DNA of 64,000 nt from Agrococcus sediminis (GCF_007923295.1 NZ_VOIR01000012.1:186001-250000); one strand, 5' to 3'; positions 28,599 to 37,555 are shown, numbered from the stretch's first letter. Numbers and translations are program-made. The notes: a model not told the origin generated them from the letters alone.

Positions 28599-29588
28599 TC
28601 AGCGAGCGTCCTCGTCGTAACCGCTGTAGAAGTGCGCGCCGTCGAAGCCGGGCACGGCGTCCTTGAGCGACAGGCCGAGCTCGACGAGCTTGTCCTTGAC
28701 CTCATCGACCGACTTCTGGCCGAAGTTGCGGATGTTCATCAGCTGCGTCTCGCTCAGCGCCACGAGCTCGGACACCGTGTTGATGCCCTCGCGCTTGAGG
28801 CAGTTGTACGAGCGGACCGACAGGTCGAGCTCCTCGATCGGCGTGGCGAGCTCGCCGGAGCCGATGGCCTCCGCCGGCGCCTGGCCGATCTCGATGCCCT
28901 CAGCCTCGGCGTTCAGGTCGCGCGTCAGGCCGAAGAGCTCGACGAGCGTGCGGCCGGCCGATGCGATCGCGTCGCGCGGCGTGATGGCCGGCTTCGACTC
29001 CACGTCGACGACGAGCGAGTCGAAGTCGGTGCGCTCACCGGCACGCGTCGCCTCGACGCGGTAGGTGACCTTGAGCACGGGCGAGTAGATCGAGTCGATC
29101 GGGATGACCCCGGCCTCGGCGAACTCGTCGCGGTTCTGCGCCGCCGAGACGTAGCCGCGGCCGCGCTCGATCGTCAGCTCGAGCTGCAGCTTCGCCGAGT
29201 CGTTCAGCGTCGCGAGCACGAGCTCGGGGTTGTGGATCTCGACACCGGCGGGAGCCGTGATGTCGGCGGCCGTCACCGTGCCCGCGCCCTGGCGCGAGAG
29301 GTAGGCGACCACGGGCTCGTCGTGCTCCGACGAGACCACGAGCTGCTTGATGTTGAGGATCATCTCGGTGACGTCCTCCTTGACACCGGCGATCGTCGAG
29401 AACTCGTGCAGCACGCCGTCGAGGCGGATGCTCGTGACGGCGGCGCCCGGGATGGACGACAGCAGGGTGCGGCGGAGGGAGTTGCCGAGGGTGTAGCCGA
29501 AGCCGGGCTCGAGCGGCTCGATCGTGAATCGCGAGCGGTGCTCGGCGATGGACTCCTCGGTGACAGTGGGGCGCTGGGCGATCAGCAC
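28599..29588 (-). CDS. rpoA: RNA polymerase alpha subunit
   Basis: 329 residues. The N-terminal assembly domain ([38 protein letters not shown]) is followed by an acidic linker near 230 and the C-terminal DNA- and activator-binding domain ([47 protein letters not shown]). The GTG start at 29588 lies behind GAAAGGA. The upstream gene is rpsK, not rpsD: S4 is missing from its classical position. A hairpin at 29649-29679 lies between rpsK and rpoA. Confidence 0.98.
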   Translation of the reverse strand: MLIAQRPTVTEESIAEHRSRFTIEPLEPGFGYTLGNSLRRTLLSSIPGAAVTSIRLDGVLHEFSTIAGVKEDVTEMILNIKQLVVSSEHDEPVVAYLSRQGAGTVTAADITAPAGVEIHNPELVLATLNDSAKLQLELTIERGRGYVSAAQNRDEFAEAGVIPIDSIYSPVLKVTYRVEATRAGERTDFDSLVVDVESKPAITPRDAIASAGRTLVELFGLTRDLNAEAEGIEIGQAPAEAIGSGELATPIEELDLSVRSYNCLKREGINTVSELVALSETQLMNIRNFGQKSVDEVKDKLVELGLSLKDAVPGFDGAHFYSGYDEDAR

Positions 29589-29648
29589 GTGTCGGTTCCT
29601 TTCGGTCGCGAGTCCGCTATATGACTCGCGTGTTCAGTGACGGCGGAA

Positions 29649-29679
29649 TGCCGGGCAGGCGTGATTCGCCTGCCCGGCA
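29649..29679 (-). terminator. Stem-loop between rpsK and rpoA
   Basis: A 12-bp perfect stem (29649-29660 with 29668-29679) and a seven-base loop begin eight bases after the rpsK stop, 61 bases before rpoA. The minus-strand 3' side runs TTCCGCC rather than a T tract. It may be a partial terminator or an mRNA processing/stability element that separates r-protein from rpoA levels, in the place where rpsD normally sits. Confidence 0.6.
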
Positions 29680-29686
29680 GGAGCGA

Positions 29687-30085
29687 CTAGTTGCGGCGCG
29701 GCTTCGGCGGGCGAACGCCGTTGTGCGCCTGCGGCGTCACGTCGTGGATCGCGCCGATCTCGAGGCCAGCGGCCTGGAGCGAGCGGATGGCCGTCTCGCG
29801 GCCGGAGCCCGCGCCCTTGACGAAGACGTCGACCTTCTTCATGCCGTGGTCCTGCGCCTGGCGCGCGGCCGACTCGGCGGCGAGCTGCGCGGCGTAGGGC
29901 GTCGACTTGCGCGAGCCCTTCATGCCGACAGCGCCACCGGAGGCCTGCGTGACGACGGCGCCGGTGATGTCGGTGATCGAGACGATCGTGTTGTTGAACG
30001 TCGACTTGATGTGGGCCTGGCCCACCGCGATGTTCTTCTTGTCCTTCTTGCGCGGCTTGCGAACCGCGGACTTGGGAGCTGCCAT
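29687..30085 (-). CDS. rpsK: 30S ribosomal protein S11
   Basis: 132 residues: a basic lead, then [47 protein letters not shown] and the C-terminal [20 protein letters not shown] that contacts the mRNA exit region. Twenty-two bases separate it from rpsM upstream. Followed by a strong stem-loop rather than rpsD. Confidence 0.98.
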   Translation of the reverse strand: MAAPKSAVRKPRKKDKKNIAVGQAHIKSTFNNTIVSITDITGAVVTQASGGAVGMKGSRKSTPYAAQLAAESAARQAQDHGMKKVDVFVKGAGSGRETAIRSLQAAGLEIGAIHDVTPQAHNGVRPPKPRRN

Positions 30086-30107
30086 GTTCCTCTACCCTCC
30101 GAGCGGC

Positions 30108-30485
30108 CTAGCGGCCGGCCTTCTTCTTGCCGGCGACCGTCTGCTTCTTGCCCTTGCGGGTGCGCGCGTTCGTCTTGGTGCGCTGACCGCGCACGGGGAG
30201 GCCGCGACGGTGGCGGATGCCCTCGTACGAGCCGATCTCGACCTTGCGGCGGATGTCTGCTGCCACCTCGCGGCGCAGGTCGCCCTCCACCTTGAACGTG
30301 CCCTCGATGTGGTCGCGCAGGGCGACCAGCTGATCGTCGGTCAGGTCCTTGACGCGGATGCTGCGGTCGATGCCGAGGGCCTCGAGCGTTGCGACCGACC
30401 GGGTGCGGCCGACGCCGAAGATGTACGTCAGTGCGATCTCCACGCGCTTCTCGCGCGGGATGTCGACACCTGCGATGCGTGCCAT
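30108..30485 (-). CDS. rpsM: 30S ribosomal protein S13
   Basis: 125 residues with [29 protein letters not shown], the helical central part and the conserved [23 protein letters not shown] tail. The ATG follows AGGAGACACACG. The 142 bases upstream, between rpmJ and rpsM, can fold into a three-way-junction-like structure at 30519-30580. Confidence 0.98.
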   Translation of the reverse strand: MARIAGVDIPREKRVEIALTYIFGVGRTRSVATLEALGIDRSIRVKDLTDDQLVALRDHIEGTFKVEGDLRREVAADIRRKVEIGSYEGIRHRRGLPVRGQRTKTNARTRKGKKQTVAGKKKAGR

Positions 30486-30518
30486 CGTGTGTCTCCTAAG
30501 GAGTATGGGAGGTGTGGT

Positions 30519-30580
30519 GCAGCGGAGGTGCCTGGGCCTCCCCCCAAGGTGTCCCTCTCGAAGAGAGCTCTGACCGCTGC
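30519..30580 (-). promoter_or_regulatory. Possible structured leader of rpsM
   Basis: GCAGCGG (30519-30525) pairs with CCGCTGC (30574-30580). Inside are two smaller hairpins: GGAGG/CCTCC around 30524-30541 and CTCTC-GAA-GAGAG at 30555-30567. The arrangement lies 34 bases upstream of the rpsM start, where the alpha-operon control element sits in E. coli, but the sequence is unrelated. Confidence 0.35.
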
Positions 30581-30627
30581 AGGATCGTGTTCAGTTGTGC
30601 GTGCCGCTCAGCGAGCGAGCCGGGGGC

Positions 30628-30741
30628 TCAGCCCTGGCGCTGCTTGTGGCGCGGGTTGTCGCAGATGACCATCACGCGACCGTGCCGGCGGATCACCTTG
30701 CACTTGTCGCAGATCTTCTTGACGCTGGGGTTGACCTTCAT
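30628..30741 (-). CDS. rpmJ: 50S ribosomal protein L36
   Basis: 37 residues: [15 protein letters not shown], a basic middle, and [13 protein letters not shown]. The Cys-X2-Cys, Cys and His residues make this the zinc-binding form of L36. It sits between infA and rpsM as in most bacteria. Confidence 0.97.
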   Translation of the reverse strand: MKVNPSVKKICDKCKVIRRHGRVMVICDNPRHKQRQG

Positions 30742-30807
30742 GTGTTCGCTTCCTCGCTGGCCTCGTGCTCGCGCGGTCGCGCGAGCCGTTCCTTGCCCGG
30801 CAGCCGG

Positions 30808-31029
30808 TTACTTGTAGCGGTAGACGATGCGCCCGCGGGTGAGGTCGTAGGGGCTGAGCTCCACGATCACCCGATCGCCCTGCAGGATGCGGATGTAGTT
30901 CTGCCGCATCTTGCCGGAGATGTGTGCGAGCACGATGTGCCCGTTCGAGAGCTCCACGCGGAACATCGCGTTGGGGAGCGCCTCGTTCACCGAGCCTTCG
31001 ATCTCGATGACGCCGTCTTTCTTGGCCAT
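30808..31029 (-). CDS. infA: Translation initiation factor IF-1
   Basis: 73 residues, an OB-fold protein that occupies the ribosomal A site during initiation: [71 protein letters not shown] is split here only by reading order. The ATG at 31029 follows GAAGAGG. It is first in the unit infA-rpmJ-rpsM-rpsK-rpoA-rplQ, with its own promoter at 31098-31127. In many genomes map is directly upstream; here an insert of about 6.5 kb intervenes. Confidence 0.98.
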   Translation of the reverse strand: MAKKDGVIEIEGSVNEALPNAMFRVELSNGHIVLAHISGKMRQNYIRILQGDRVIVELSPYDLTRGRIVYRYK

Positions 31030-31097
31030 AGCCTCTTCAATACTGGTTGCCGGTCGTGCGAGTGGCACGCGCAGAGCGCGCATGACACCAACGGTCG

Positions 31098-31127
31098 ACT
31101 CTACGCGGGAAGTGCCCGCTCGCGCAA
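31098..31127 (-). promoter_or_regulatory. infA (alpha operon) promoter
   Basis: Minus-strand TTGCGC (31122-31127) and TAGAGT (31098-31103) with 18 bases between. The inferred start near 31091 gives a leader of about 60 bases before infA. The -35 lies just beyond the stop of the DUF3419-like gene. Confidence 0.65.
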
Positions 31128-31147
31128 GCCGGGCGTGTCGCCGCGCC

Positions 31148-32050
31148 TCACGCTCCAGCGCGTTGCACGACGATGGCGCCCCACAGCATCGAGCGGTCGC
31201 GCCGCGCGCGCTTCGCCGCCTCGTCGTCCATCGTGGTCGCGAAGGTGCGCGCGATGACGGGGCCGCCCGGCACGACCGCGCGCAGCGCCGCCTTCCGGAG
31301 GTCGCGCACCCACCGCTCGTTGGCGCCGTCGATGACGTTCGAGAGCGAGATGGCGTCGTACGTGCCCGGGGCGATCCGCTCGAGGTGGTCGAGCACCGGC
31401 TCGGCGGTCCACGCGACCGACGCCGGGTCGACGGCCGGCGCGCGGTGCCCGGGCAGCTCCTCCCCCAGCAGCAGCCGCCACGCGAACGGGTTGCCGGCGG
31501 GCGCGTGCTTGCGCAGCGCGCGGGCGATGCGGCCGCGGATCGCCTCGTCGAAGTGGGGCGGGATGGGCGTGGCGAAGTCGCGCAGCACGAGGGCCGACAG
31601 CGCTCCGGCCGGGCCGAGCATCGTCTTCAGGATCGAGGCGAGCGTGCGGTTGTCGAGCCGCTCCTTCCAGTGCGCCTCGGCGCGCATCGGGTCGGTCTCC
31701 TGCAGGAACGCGCGCACGCGGCGGCGGCTCCACGCGGGGCTCGCGGCGCGCACCATGCCGCGCCCCACGTCCATGAGCCGCTCCGCCGACCCGGGCTCGA
31801 ACGCGCCGCCCGCGACCCTGCGCCGCGCGTAGTCGGTCTGCTCGCGGTTGGCGCCGATCGCGGTCACCCGGTGCCCGGCGCCCGCGAGCGCCGCGACGAG
31901 CTCGCCCGCGCCCGCCGACGCGAGGACCCGGCTGCCGGGCGCGATCTCGTCGAGCTCGATGGCCGCATCCGCCCAGTCCCAGCCGTGCAGCAGCCGCTGC
32001 CTGGGGTTGGCGCTCGAGCGCCCCTGGCGCCGCGCGCCGCGCGTCAGCAT
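31148..32050 (-). CDS. DUF3419/BtaA-like SAM-dependent transferase
   Basis: 300 residues. It has a degenerate SAM-binding Rossmann core ([40 protein letters not shown]), the helical insertion with [15 protein letters not shown], and a second motif [15 protein letters not shown], then [37 protein letters not shown]. The pattern resembles DUF3419 proteins such as BtaA, which moves the 3-amino-3-carboxypropyl group of SAM onto diacylglycerol in betaine-lipid synthesis. Activity here is unproven and no btaB is adjacent. It lies downstream of a metal ATPase. Its start codon falls in a 20-bp tandem duplication (32043-32082). Confidence 0.65.
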   Translation of the reverse strand: MLTRGARRQGRSSANPRQRLLHGWDWADAAIELDEIAPGSRVLASAGAGELVAALAGAGHRVTAIGANREQTDYARRRVAGGAFEPGSAERLMDVGRGMVRAASPAWSRRRVRAFLQETDPMRAEAHWKERLDNRTLASILKTMLGPAGALSALVLRDFATPIPPHFDEAIRGRIARALRKHAPAGNPFAWRLLLGEELPGHRAPAVDPASVAWTAEPVLDHLERIAPGTYDAISLSNVIDGANERWVRDLRKAALRAVVPGGPVIARTFATTMDDEAAKRARRDRSMLWGAIVVQRAGA

Positions 32051-32082
32051 CCCGGCCCCGTCGTCAGCATCGCGGCCCCGTC
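32043..32082. repeat. Tandem 20-bp duplication at a start codon
   Basis: Two adjacent 20-bp copies (32043-32062 and 32063-32082) differ at one base and each contains the same CAT. Only the ATG at 32050 opens the long frame; the copy at 32070 reads into a stop after eight codons. This is a recent local duplication that doubled the initiation region of the DUF3419-like gene. Confidence 0.75.
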
Positions 32083-32089
32083 CCGATCG

Positions 32090-33970
32090 TCACGGCTCCA
32101 TCCTCACAGACCTCGCCGCCGGAGCGCCCGGGCGCTCGACCGCCGGCCCCGGGTGCCGCTCGCGGCGCGGTCCGAGCGCGCGCAGCGCCCCGAGGATCGC
32201 GATGAGGTCGACGAGCTCCTGCAGCCACGCGCCCGCGATCGCCGGCAGGTGCCCGAGGGCCGCGACCGCCATCAGGCCGACCGAGATCGCGATGCCGAGC
32301 CAGATGCTCTGGAGCGCGATGCGCACCGTGTCGCGCGCGATCCGGGCCACGCGCTCGACCGCGCCGACGTCCTCGACGAGCACGACCGCGTCCGCCGAGT
32401 CGCTCGCCGCCGTCGCGCCCCGCGCGCCCATCGCGATGCCCACGTCGGCGACCGCCAGCACGGGCGCGTCGTTGATGCCGTCGCCGACCATCACCACGGG
32501 ACGCCGGGTCGCGCCGCGCACCGCCTCGACCTTGTCTGCCGGCAGGCAGTCGGCCTGCACGCGGTCGATGCCGACCTCGCGCCCGACGTGCTCGGCGGTC
32601 GCGCGCGCGTCGCCGGTGAGCATGAGCATCTCCGCGCCGCCCGCGCGCAGCGCCGCCACGGTCGCGGCCGCCTCCGGCCGCAGCCGGTCGCGCAGCACGA
32701 GCGCCCCGCCGTCCTCGCCGCCGATCGCCACGTACACGGCGACCTGCCCTGGCTCGAGCCGCTGCTCGGGCACCGCCCCGGCGAACCGCTCGACGTAGGC
32801 GCGCTTGCCCACGACGACGTGCTGCCCCGCGACCGTCGCCTCGACGCCGTTCGTCGCCGTCTCCCGGGCGTCGGATGCGTCGGGCACCGCGAGCGCTCGG
32901 GCCTCGGCCGCGCGCAGCACGGCCCCCGAGAGCGCGTGCGTCGAGTAGCGCTCCGCGGCCGCCGCGAGCGACAGCGTGCGCGACGGGTCCGCCGCGCGCA
33001 CCTCCTCGAGCTGCGGCTCGCCGCCGGTCAGCGTGCCGGTCTTGTCGAAGACGAACGTCTGGGCGCGCGCGAGCCGCTCGAGCACGTCGCCGCCCTTCAC
33101 CACCACGCCCGCGCGGGCGGCGCGGCTCATGCCGGCCATGAACGCCACCGGTGCCGCGATGAGCAGCGGGCACGGGGTGGCGACGACGAGCACCTCCGCG
33201 AAGCGCGTGGCGTCGCCCGAGAGCCACCAGGCGGCGCCGGCGATCGCGAGCGCGCCGACGGTGAAGGGCACCGCGTAGCGGTCGGCGAGCCGCACCGTGC
33301 GCGCCTTCTGCTCGCTCGCCTGCTCGACGAGCCGCACGATGGCCTGGTACTGGCTGTCGACGGCGGCGCGCTCGGCACGCATCCGCACGGCGGCCGCGCC
33401 GTTCACGGCGCCGGAGGGCACCGCGCCGCCGACCGCCACCTCGACCGGCAGCGACTCCCCCGTGAGCGACGACAGGTCGAGCTCGGCCGGCACGTCGAGC
33501 AGCACGGCGTCGACCGGCACGATCTCGTTCGGCTTCACGACCAGCACGTCGCCGATCGCGACCTCGCCGACGTCGACGGTGTCGAGCCGCCCCTCGCGCT
33601 CGATGTGCGCCCGCGACGGGGCGCGCTCGAGCAGCCGCGACAGGTCGGCGCGCGCCCGGTGGGCGGCGTAGTCCTCGAGCGCCTCGCCGCCCGTGAGCAT
33701 GAGCACGACGATGAGCGCGGCCCAGTGCTCCCCCACGAGCACGGTCGCGGTGACGGCCACGATCGCGAGCAGGTCGATGCCGGCGTGCCCGGCGAGCAGG
33801 TCGCGCACCATCCCGACGGCAGAGCGCGCCGCCATCGCGGCCGCCCAGCCGCCGACGACCCACGGCACGAGCCACGCCGCGGGCGTGAGCGCGAGCAGGC
33901 CCCCCGCGGCGGCGACGAGGAGCGTCGCCGCCACGAGCGGGTAGCTGCGCAGCAGCGCGACGAGGCTCAT
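32090..33970 (-). CDS. P1B-type heavy-metal ATPase, TPC subgroup
   Basis: 626 residues without an N-terminal metal-binding domain. Visible motifs: actuator LTGESLP (170), membrane metal site TPCPLL (265-270) in place of CPC, phosphorylation DKTGT with Asp 309, LTGDARATAE, and the hinge GDGINDAP (496-503). The nucleotide-domain His-Pro motif reads STHALSGA, His-Ala instead of His-Pro. About seven to eight membrane helices are expected. It exports or imports a transition metal, but TPC-type specificity is not settled. The ATG at 33970 lies six bases after a TAGCGT. Downstream is the DUF3419-like gene; no MerR or ArsR regulator is adjacent. Confidence 0.85.
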   Translation of the reverse strand: MSLVALLRSYPLVAATLLVAAAGGLLALTPAAWLVPWVVGGWAAAMAARSAVGMVRDLLAGHAGIDLLAIVAVTATVLVGEHWAALIVVLMLTGGEALEDYAAHRARADLSRLLERAPSRAHIEREGRLDTVDVGEVAIGDVLVVKPNEIVPVDAVLLDVPAELDLSSLTGESLPVEVAVGGAVPSGAVNGAAAVRMRAERAAVDSQYQAIVRLVEQASEQKARTVRLADRYAVPFTVGALAIAGAAWWLSGDATRFAEVLVVATPCPLLIAAPVAFMAGMSRAARAGVVVKGGDVLERLARAQTFVFDKTGTLTGGEPQLEEVRAADPSRTLSLAAAAERYSTHALSGAVLRAAEARALAVPDASDARETATNGVEATVAGQHVVVGKRAYVERFAGAVPEQRLEPGQVAVYVAIGGEDGGALVLRDRLRPEAAATVAALRAGGAEMLMLTGDARATAEHVGREVGIDRVQADCLPADKVEAVRGATRRPVVMVGDGINDAPVLAVADVGIAMGARGATAASDSADAVVLVEDVGAVERVARIARDTVRIALQSIWLGIAISVGLMAVAALGHLPAIAGAWLQELVDLIAILGALRALGPRRERHPGPAVERPGAPAARSVRMEP

Positions 33971-33976
33971 GGCCTC

Positions 33977-33982
33977 ACGCTA
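33977..33982 (-). promoter_or_regulatory. Metal ATPase -10 element (leaderless type)
   Basis: TAGCGT on the minus strand six bases before the ATG. A seven-base-pair hairpin (33988-34005) lies just upstream and could end the mtl transcript or hold a regulator. Confidence 0.55.
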
Positions 33983-34058
33983 GCGGCGGCCGGGAGCGCC
34001 CGGCCAGGGCGACCGGGCAGCGCGACCGAGCGGTGCGAGCCTGCTGGCCGGCGCCCCC

Positions 34059-35183
34059 TCAGCGCGCCTGCGCCTCGGCGACCGCGGCCACGAGCTGCGG
34101 CGCGAGCGGGTGATCCGCCTCGATGCCCATCACCTGCGCGACGAGGGCCGCCGGCTCGAGCTCGGCGAGCAGCCGCTGCAGCTCGACCGCCTCCTCGTCG
34201 CCCGGCGCGTCGAAGCGCAGCGCCGTGCCGATCGCCGCGACGAGCGCGTCGGCCGGCTCGCCCCGCTCGAGCAGCTGCGCCGCGGGCTCCACGAACCGCT
34301 CGTGGCGCGAGAGCTTGCGCAGCGGCTGCCGCCCGATGCGCTCGCACGTGTCGGGCAGCGCCGGGTTCTCGAACCGCGCGAGCGCGCGCTCGACGTAGGC
34401 GCCGTGCTGCGCGGCGTCGAAGCCGAACCTCGCGACCAGCAGCCGCGACGTGTCGGCGAGCGCCGCCTCGACCGCGTGCCGGATCTCGGGGTGCTCGAGC
34501 GCCTCGGCGATGGTCGGGATGCCGCGCATCCATCCCGCGTAGGCGGTGGTCGCGTGCCCGGTGTTGACGGTGAAGAGCTTGCGCTCGATGAAGGGCGCGA
34601 GGTCGTCGACGAAGTGGGCGTCGGGGATGCTCGGCTCGCTGCCCGCGAACGGCCGCCGGTCGATCGACCACTCGAAGAAGTCCTCGACGACCACGTCGAG
34701 CCCGTGCGGGTCCTGCGGCGGGATGATGCGGTCGACGGCCGTGTTCGCGAACACCGCGCGGCCGGCGAGCTCGGGCGCGTCCTCGAGCACGTGCTCGCGG
34801 AGCGTGTCGGAGGCGCCGATCGCGTTCTCGCACGCCATCACCGTCACCGGGTCGCCGGAGCGGAGCGCGAGCCCCGCGCGGATCACCGGCGCGATGAAGC
34901 GCATCGCGCTCGGCCCCACGGCGCACGTGACGACGTCGGCCTCGGCGACCGCCCGCGCGGCCGCGTCGGGGTCGGCCTTCGAGTCGATGCCCGTGAAGCC
35001 CGTGACCGTGTGCACGCGCGCCTCGGGCCCGACCTCGCGCACCTGGTACGCATCCGCCGCCTGGAGCATCGCGATCAGCTCGGCGTTGACGTCGACGAAC
35101 GCCACCTCGTAGCCGGCGCGGTGCAGGATCAGCCCGACGAAGCCGCGGCCGATGTTGCCGGCCCCGAAGTGGACGGCGCGCAT
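34059..35183 (-). CDS. mtlD: Mannitol-1-phosphate 5-dehydrogenase
   Basis: Oxidises mannitol-1-phosphate to fructose-6-phosphate with NAD+, following PTS uptake. 374 residues. The Rossmann start is RAVHFGAGNIGRGFVGLILHRAGYEVAFVDVN, followed by ACENAIGASD, FANTAVDRIIPP, and the catalytic-region KLFTVNTGHATTAYAGWMRG of the polyol dehydrogenase family. I choose ATG 35183, which overlaps the mtlF stop as TGATG; a GTG one codon earlier is possible. Last gene of ptsH-mtlA-mtlF-mtlD. Confidence 0.95.
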   Translation of the reverse strand: MRAVHFGAGNIGRGFVGLILHRAGYEVAFVDVNAELIAMLQAADAYQVREVGPEARVHTVTGFTGIDSKADPDAAARAVAEADVVTCAVGPSAMRFIAPVIRAGLALRSGDPVTVMACENAIGASDTLREHVLEDAPELAGRAVFANTAVDRIIPPQDPHGLDVVVEDFFEWSIDRRPFAGSEPSIPDAHFVDDLAPFIERKLFTVNTGHATTAYAGWMRGIPTIAEALEHPEIRHAVEAALADTSRLLVARFGFDAAQHGAYVERALARFENPALPDTCERIGRQPLRKLSRHERFVEPAAQLLERGEPADALVAAIGTALRFDAPGDEEAVELQRLLAELEPAALVAQVMGIEADHPLAPQLVAAVAEAQAR

Positions 35184-35614
35184 CACTCGTTGACGTCGCC
35201 GAGCAGTTCGAGGATCGCCGCCGCGTCGGGCGCCGCCTCGAGCTTGGCCACCTCGTCCTCGTCGGCGAACACCACCGCGATCTTCGACAGGATCTCGAGG
35301 TGCCCGCCGTCCTTGCCGGCGATGCCGACCACGAACCGCACCGGGTTGCCGTCCCAGTCGAGCGGCGTCTCGTAGCGCGCCACCGACAGCGCGGAGTCGA
35401 GGATCGCGTCCTTCGACTCGTTCGTGCCGTGCGGGATGGCGAGCAGGTTGCCCATGTAGGTCGAGACGCTCCGCTCGCGCTCGCGCATCGCCTCGGCGTA
35501 GTCGGGCGTCACGGCCCCGGCGGCGACGAGCATGTCGGCCGCCTCCTGGATCGCCTCGTCCTTCGTGGTGGCGCGAGGGCTGGTGGTGATCTGGTCGACG
35601 GACAGGACGGGCAT
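35183..35614 (-). CDS. mtlF: Mannitol PTS EIIA component
   Basis: 143 residues. Accepts phosphate from HPr on His 62 (NLLAIPHGTNESKDAI) and passes it to EIIB of MtlA. The PTS EIIA-2 fold is recognisable from EAIQEAADMLVAAGAV to LDWDGNPVRFVVGIAGKDGGHLEILSKIAVVF. A GAGGAG ribosome site precedes the ATG. In E. coli this domain is fused to MtlA; here it is a separate protein, as in many Gram-positives. Confidence 0.95.
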   Translation of the reverse strand: MPVLSVDQITTSPRATTKDEAIQEAADMLVAAGAVTPDYAEAMRERERSVSTYMGNLLAIPHGTNESKDAILDSALSVARYETPLDWDGNPVRFVVGIAGKDGGHLEILSKIAVVFADEDEVAKLEAAPDAAAILELLGDVNE

Positions 35615-35622
35615 GGGACTCC

Positions 35623-37200
35623 TCAGTCGGTGGCGTTGGCTTCGGCGACGAGCCTGACGACGTCGTCGTACTTCGGGCTGTTCATGAAGTTCTCGACCGA
35701 CACGTGCGTCGCGTGCGGGTTGCGCTGCCGCGCGCGGGCGGTGAGGTCCTGGTGCGTGATGATGAGGTCCTCGCCGCCGTCGAGGTTGGCGATCGCGACG
35801 TTCTTCACGTCGACGTCCTCGAGGCCCGCCTTCTTGAACTTGCTGCGCAGCACGCTCGCGCCCATCGCGCTCGACCCCATGCCCGCGTCGCAGGCGAAGA
35901 CGATGCGGTGGATGGGCTCGTGCGCGTCCGAGGGTGCGGTGCGGTCGGTCGCGGTGGCGGTCGCGGCGCCCGCTGCGCCCGCGGCCGTGAGGCCCGACAG
36001 CGCCTCGGACGGACGGCCCTTGTTGGCCTGCGTCTGCGCGACCGCGGCGCCGAGCGCGTCGTCGCCGGCGGCCTCGCGCTCGAGGTCGCGCTTGCGGCTC
36101 GCTCGCAGGATGACGGCGGCGACGGCGAAGGTCACCGCGGCCGCGATCACGACCGACAGCAGCACGCCGACGAGGTTGCCGCCGCCGACGAGCAGCGCCT
36201 GCGCGCCGACGGCGAAGATGCTGCCGGGCGCCGCGGGACCGGCGAGGCCGGTGCCGAGCAGCATGTTCGTCGCGACGCCCGAGGCGCCGCCGAGCACGAG
36301 CGCGGCGATGAGGATCGGCTTCATGAGCGCGTAGGGGAAGTAGACCTCGTGGATGCCGCCCAGGAACTGGATGATGGCGGCACCGGGCGCCGTGGCGCGC
36401 GCGGCGCCGACACCGAAGACCGAGAACGCCAGCAGCAGGCCGAGGCCCGGACCGGGGTTGGCCTCGAGGAGGAAGAGGATCGAGCTGCCGTCGGCGGCCA
36501 CCTCGGTGGTGCCGAGCGGCGTGAGCACGCCGTGGTTGATGGCGTTGTTGAGGAAGAAGACCTTCGCCGGCTCGATGAGCAGCGAGGCGATCGGCAGCAG
36601 GCCCGTCTCGACGAGCCAGCCGACGGCGCCGCCGACGACCGACATGATCCAGTTCACGACCGGCGCGACGACGTAGAAGCCGACGAGGCCCATCACGAAC
36701 GCGACGATGCCGGCCGAGAACATGTTGACGAGCATCTCGAAGCCGGCCTTGACCTTGCCGTCCCACAGCTTGTCGAGCTGCTGCATGACCCAGGCCGAGA
36801 GCGGGCCGAGGATCATCGCGCCGATGAACATGTGCACCTGGCCGAGCTCGCCGCTGCCCTCGGGCTGCGCGGCGTTGAACTGGGCGATGAGCCAGTCGGA
36901 GCCGGCGATCGCGCCCATGACCGCGAAGGCGCCGACCACCGCGCCGCGCGTGCCGTAGACCATCCGGCCGCCGGTGCCGGCGATGAGGATGGGCAGCAGG
37001 TAGTGGATCGTCGGGCCGACGATGCTCGCGAGGCTCTCGTTCGGGAGGGGCCCGACCGGGATGAACAGCGCGGTCAGGATGCCCCAGGCGATGAGCGCCG
37101 GGATGTTCGGCATGATCATGCCGGAGAGGAAGGTGCCGAACCTCTGGACGGCGACGCGCGCCCCGCCCCGCTGTCCGGCGGGTGCGGTGGTGGTCATCAT
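35623..37200 (-). CDS. mtlA: Mannitol PTS EIICB component
   Basis: 525 residues. Residues about 15-370 are the membrane EIIC domain with SGMIMPNIPALIAWGILTALF at the start, EPAKVFFLNNAINHGVLTPLG and GGIHEVYFPYALMKP near the substrate site. A linker of about 60 Ala/Thr-rich residues leads to EIIB, whose phosphocysteine is Cys 437 in VFACDAGMGSSAMGAS. It imports and phosphorylates mannitol. Eight bases separate it from mtlF and 22 from ptsH upstream. Confidence 0.95.
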   Translation of the reverse strand: MMTTTAPAGQRGGARVAVQRFGTFLSGMIMPNIPALIAWGILTALFIPVGPLPNESLASIVGPTIHYLLPILIAGTGGRMVYGTRGAVVGAFAVMGAIAGSDWLIAQFNAAQPEGSGELGQVHMFIGAMILGPLSAWVMQQLDKLWDGKVKAGFEMLVNMFSAGIVAFVMGLVGFYVVAPVVNWIMSVVGGAVGWLVETGLLPIASLLIEPAKVFFLNNAINHGVLTPLGTTEVAADGSSILFLLEANPGPGLGLLLAFSVFGVGAARATAPGAAIIQFLGGIHEVYFPYALMKPILIAALVLGGASGVATNMLLGTGLAGPAAPGSIFAVGAQALLVGGGNLVGVLLSVVIAAAVTFAVAAVILRASRKRDLEREAAGDDALGAAVAQTQANKGRPSEALSGLTAAGAAGAATATATDRTAPSDAHEPIHRIVFACDAGMGSSAMGASVLRSKFKKAGLEDVDVKNVAIANLDGGEDLIITHQDLTARARQRNPHATHVSVENFMNSPKYDDVVRLVAEANATD

Positions 37201-37222
37201 CGACTCCGTGCTGTGAAGGGGA

Positions 37223-37477
37223 TCAGGCGTCGTGGTCGGTGGCGAGCAGCTGCTCGAGCTCGTCGAGCGCGGCCTCGTCGTCGGTCGTGATCGTGACGGT
37301 GTCGCCCTTGCTCACGCCGAGCGAGATCACCGAGAGGATGCTCGCGGCGTTGACCTGCTTGTCGCCCTTCGTGACCGTGACGGGCGCGGATGCGCGCCCT
37401 GCGGCCTGCGCGAAGAGGGAGGCGGGCCGGGCGTGCAGCCCGTGCGACGACTCGACGGTGACGGTGCGCTCGGCCAT
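37223..37477 (-). CDS. ptsH: Phosphocarrier protein HPr
   Basis: 84 residues. His 15 (SSHGLHARPAS) is the EI-dependent phosphorylation site, and Ser 46 (NAASILSV) is in the regulatory position used by HPr kinase in Firmicutes, though no kinase gene is seen. The ATG at 37477 follows GGAGGAG. It is first in the mannitol operon, with a TAGCGT -10 candidate at 37521-37526. EI (ptsI) is not in the window. Linking HPr to one sugar operon means mannitol could raise general PTS capacity. Confidence 0.93.
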   Translation of the reverse strand: MAERTVTVESSHGLHARPASLFAQAAGRASAPVTVTKGDKQVNAASILSVISLGVSKGDTVTITTDDEAALDELEQLLATDHDA

Positions 37478-37555
37478 GCTGCTCCTCCGCGACGGGGCCG
37501 CGACCGGCCCGGGTGCAGTCACGCTACCACCGGCTCCCGGGAGCTGGCGGGGGCC

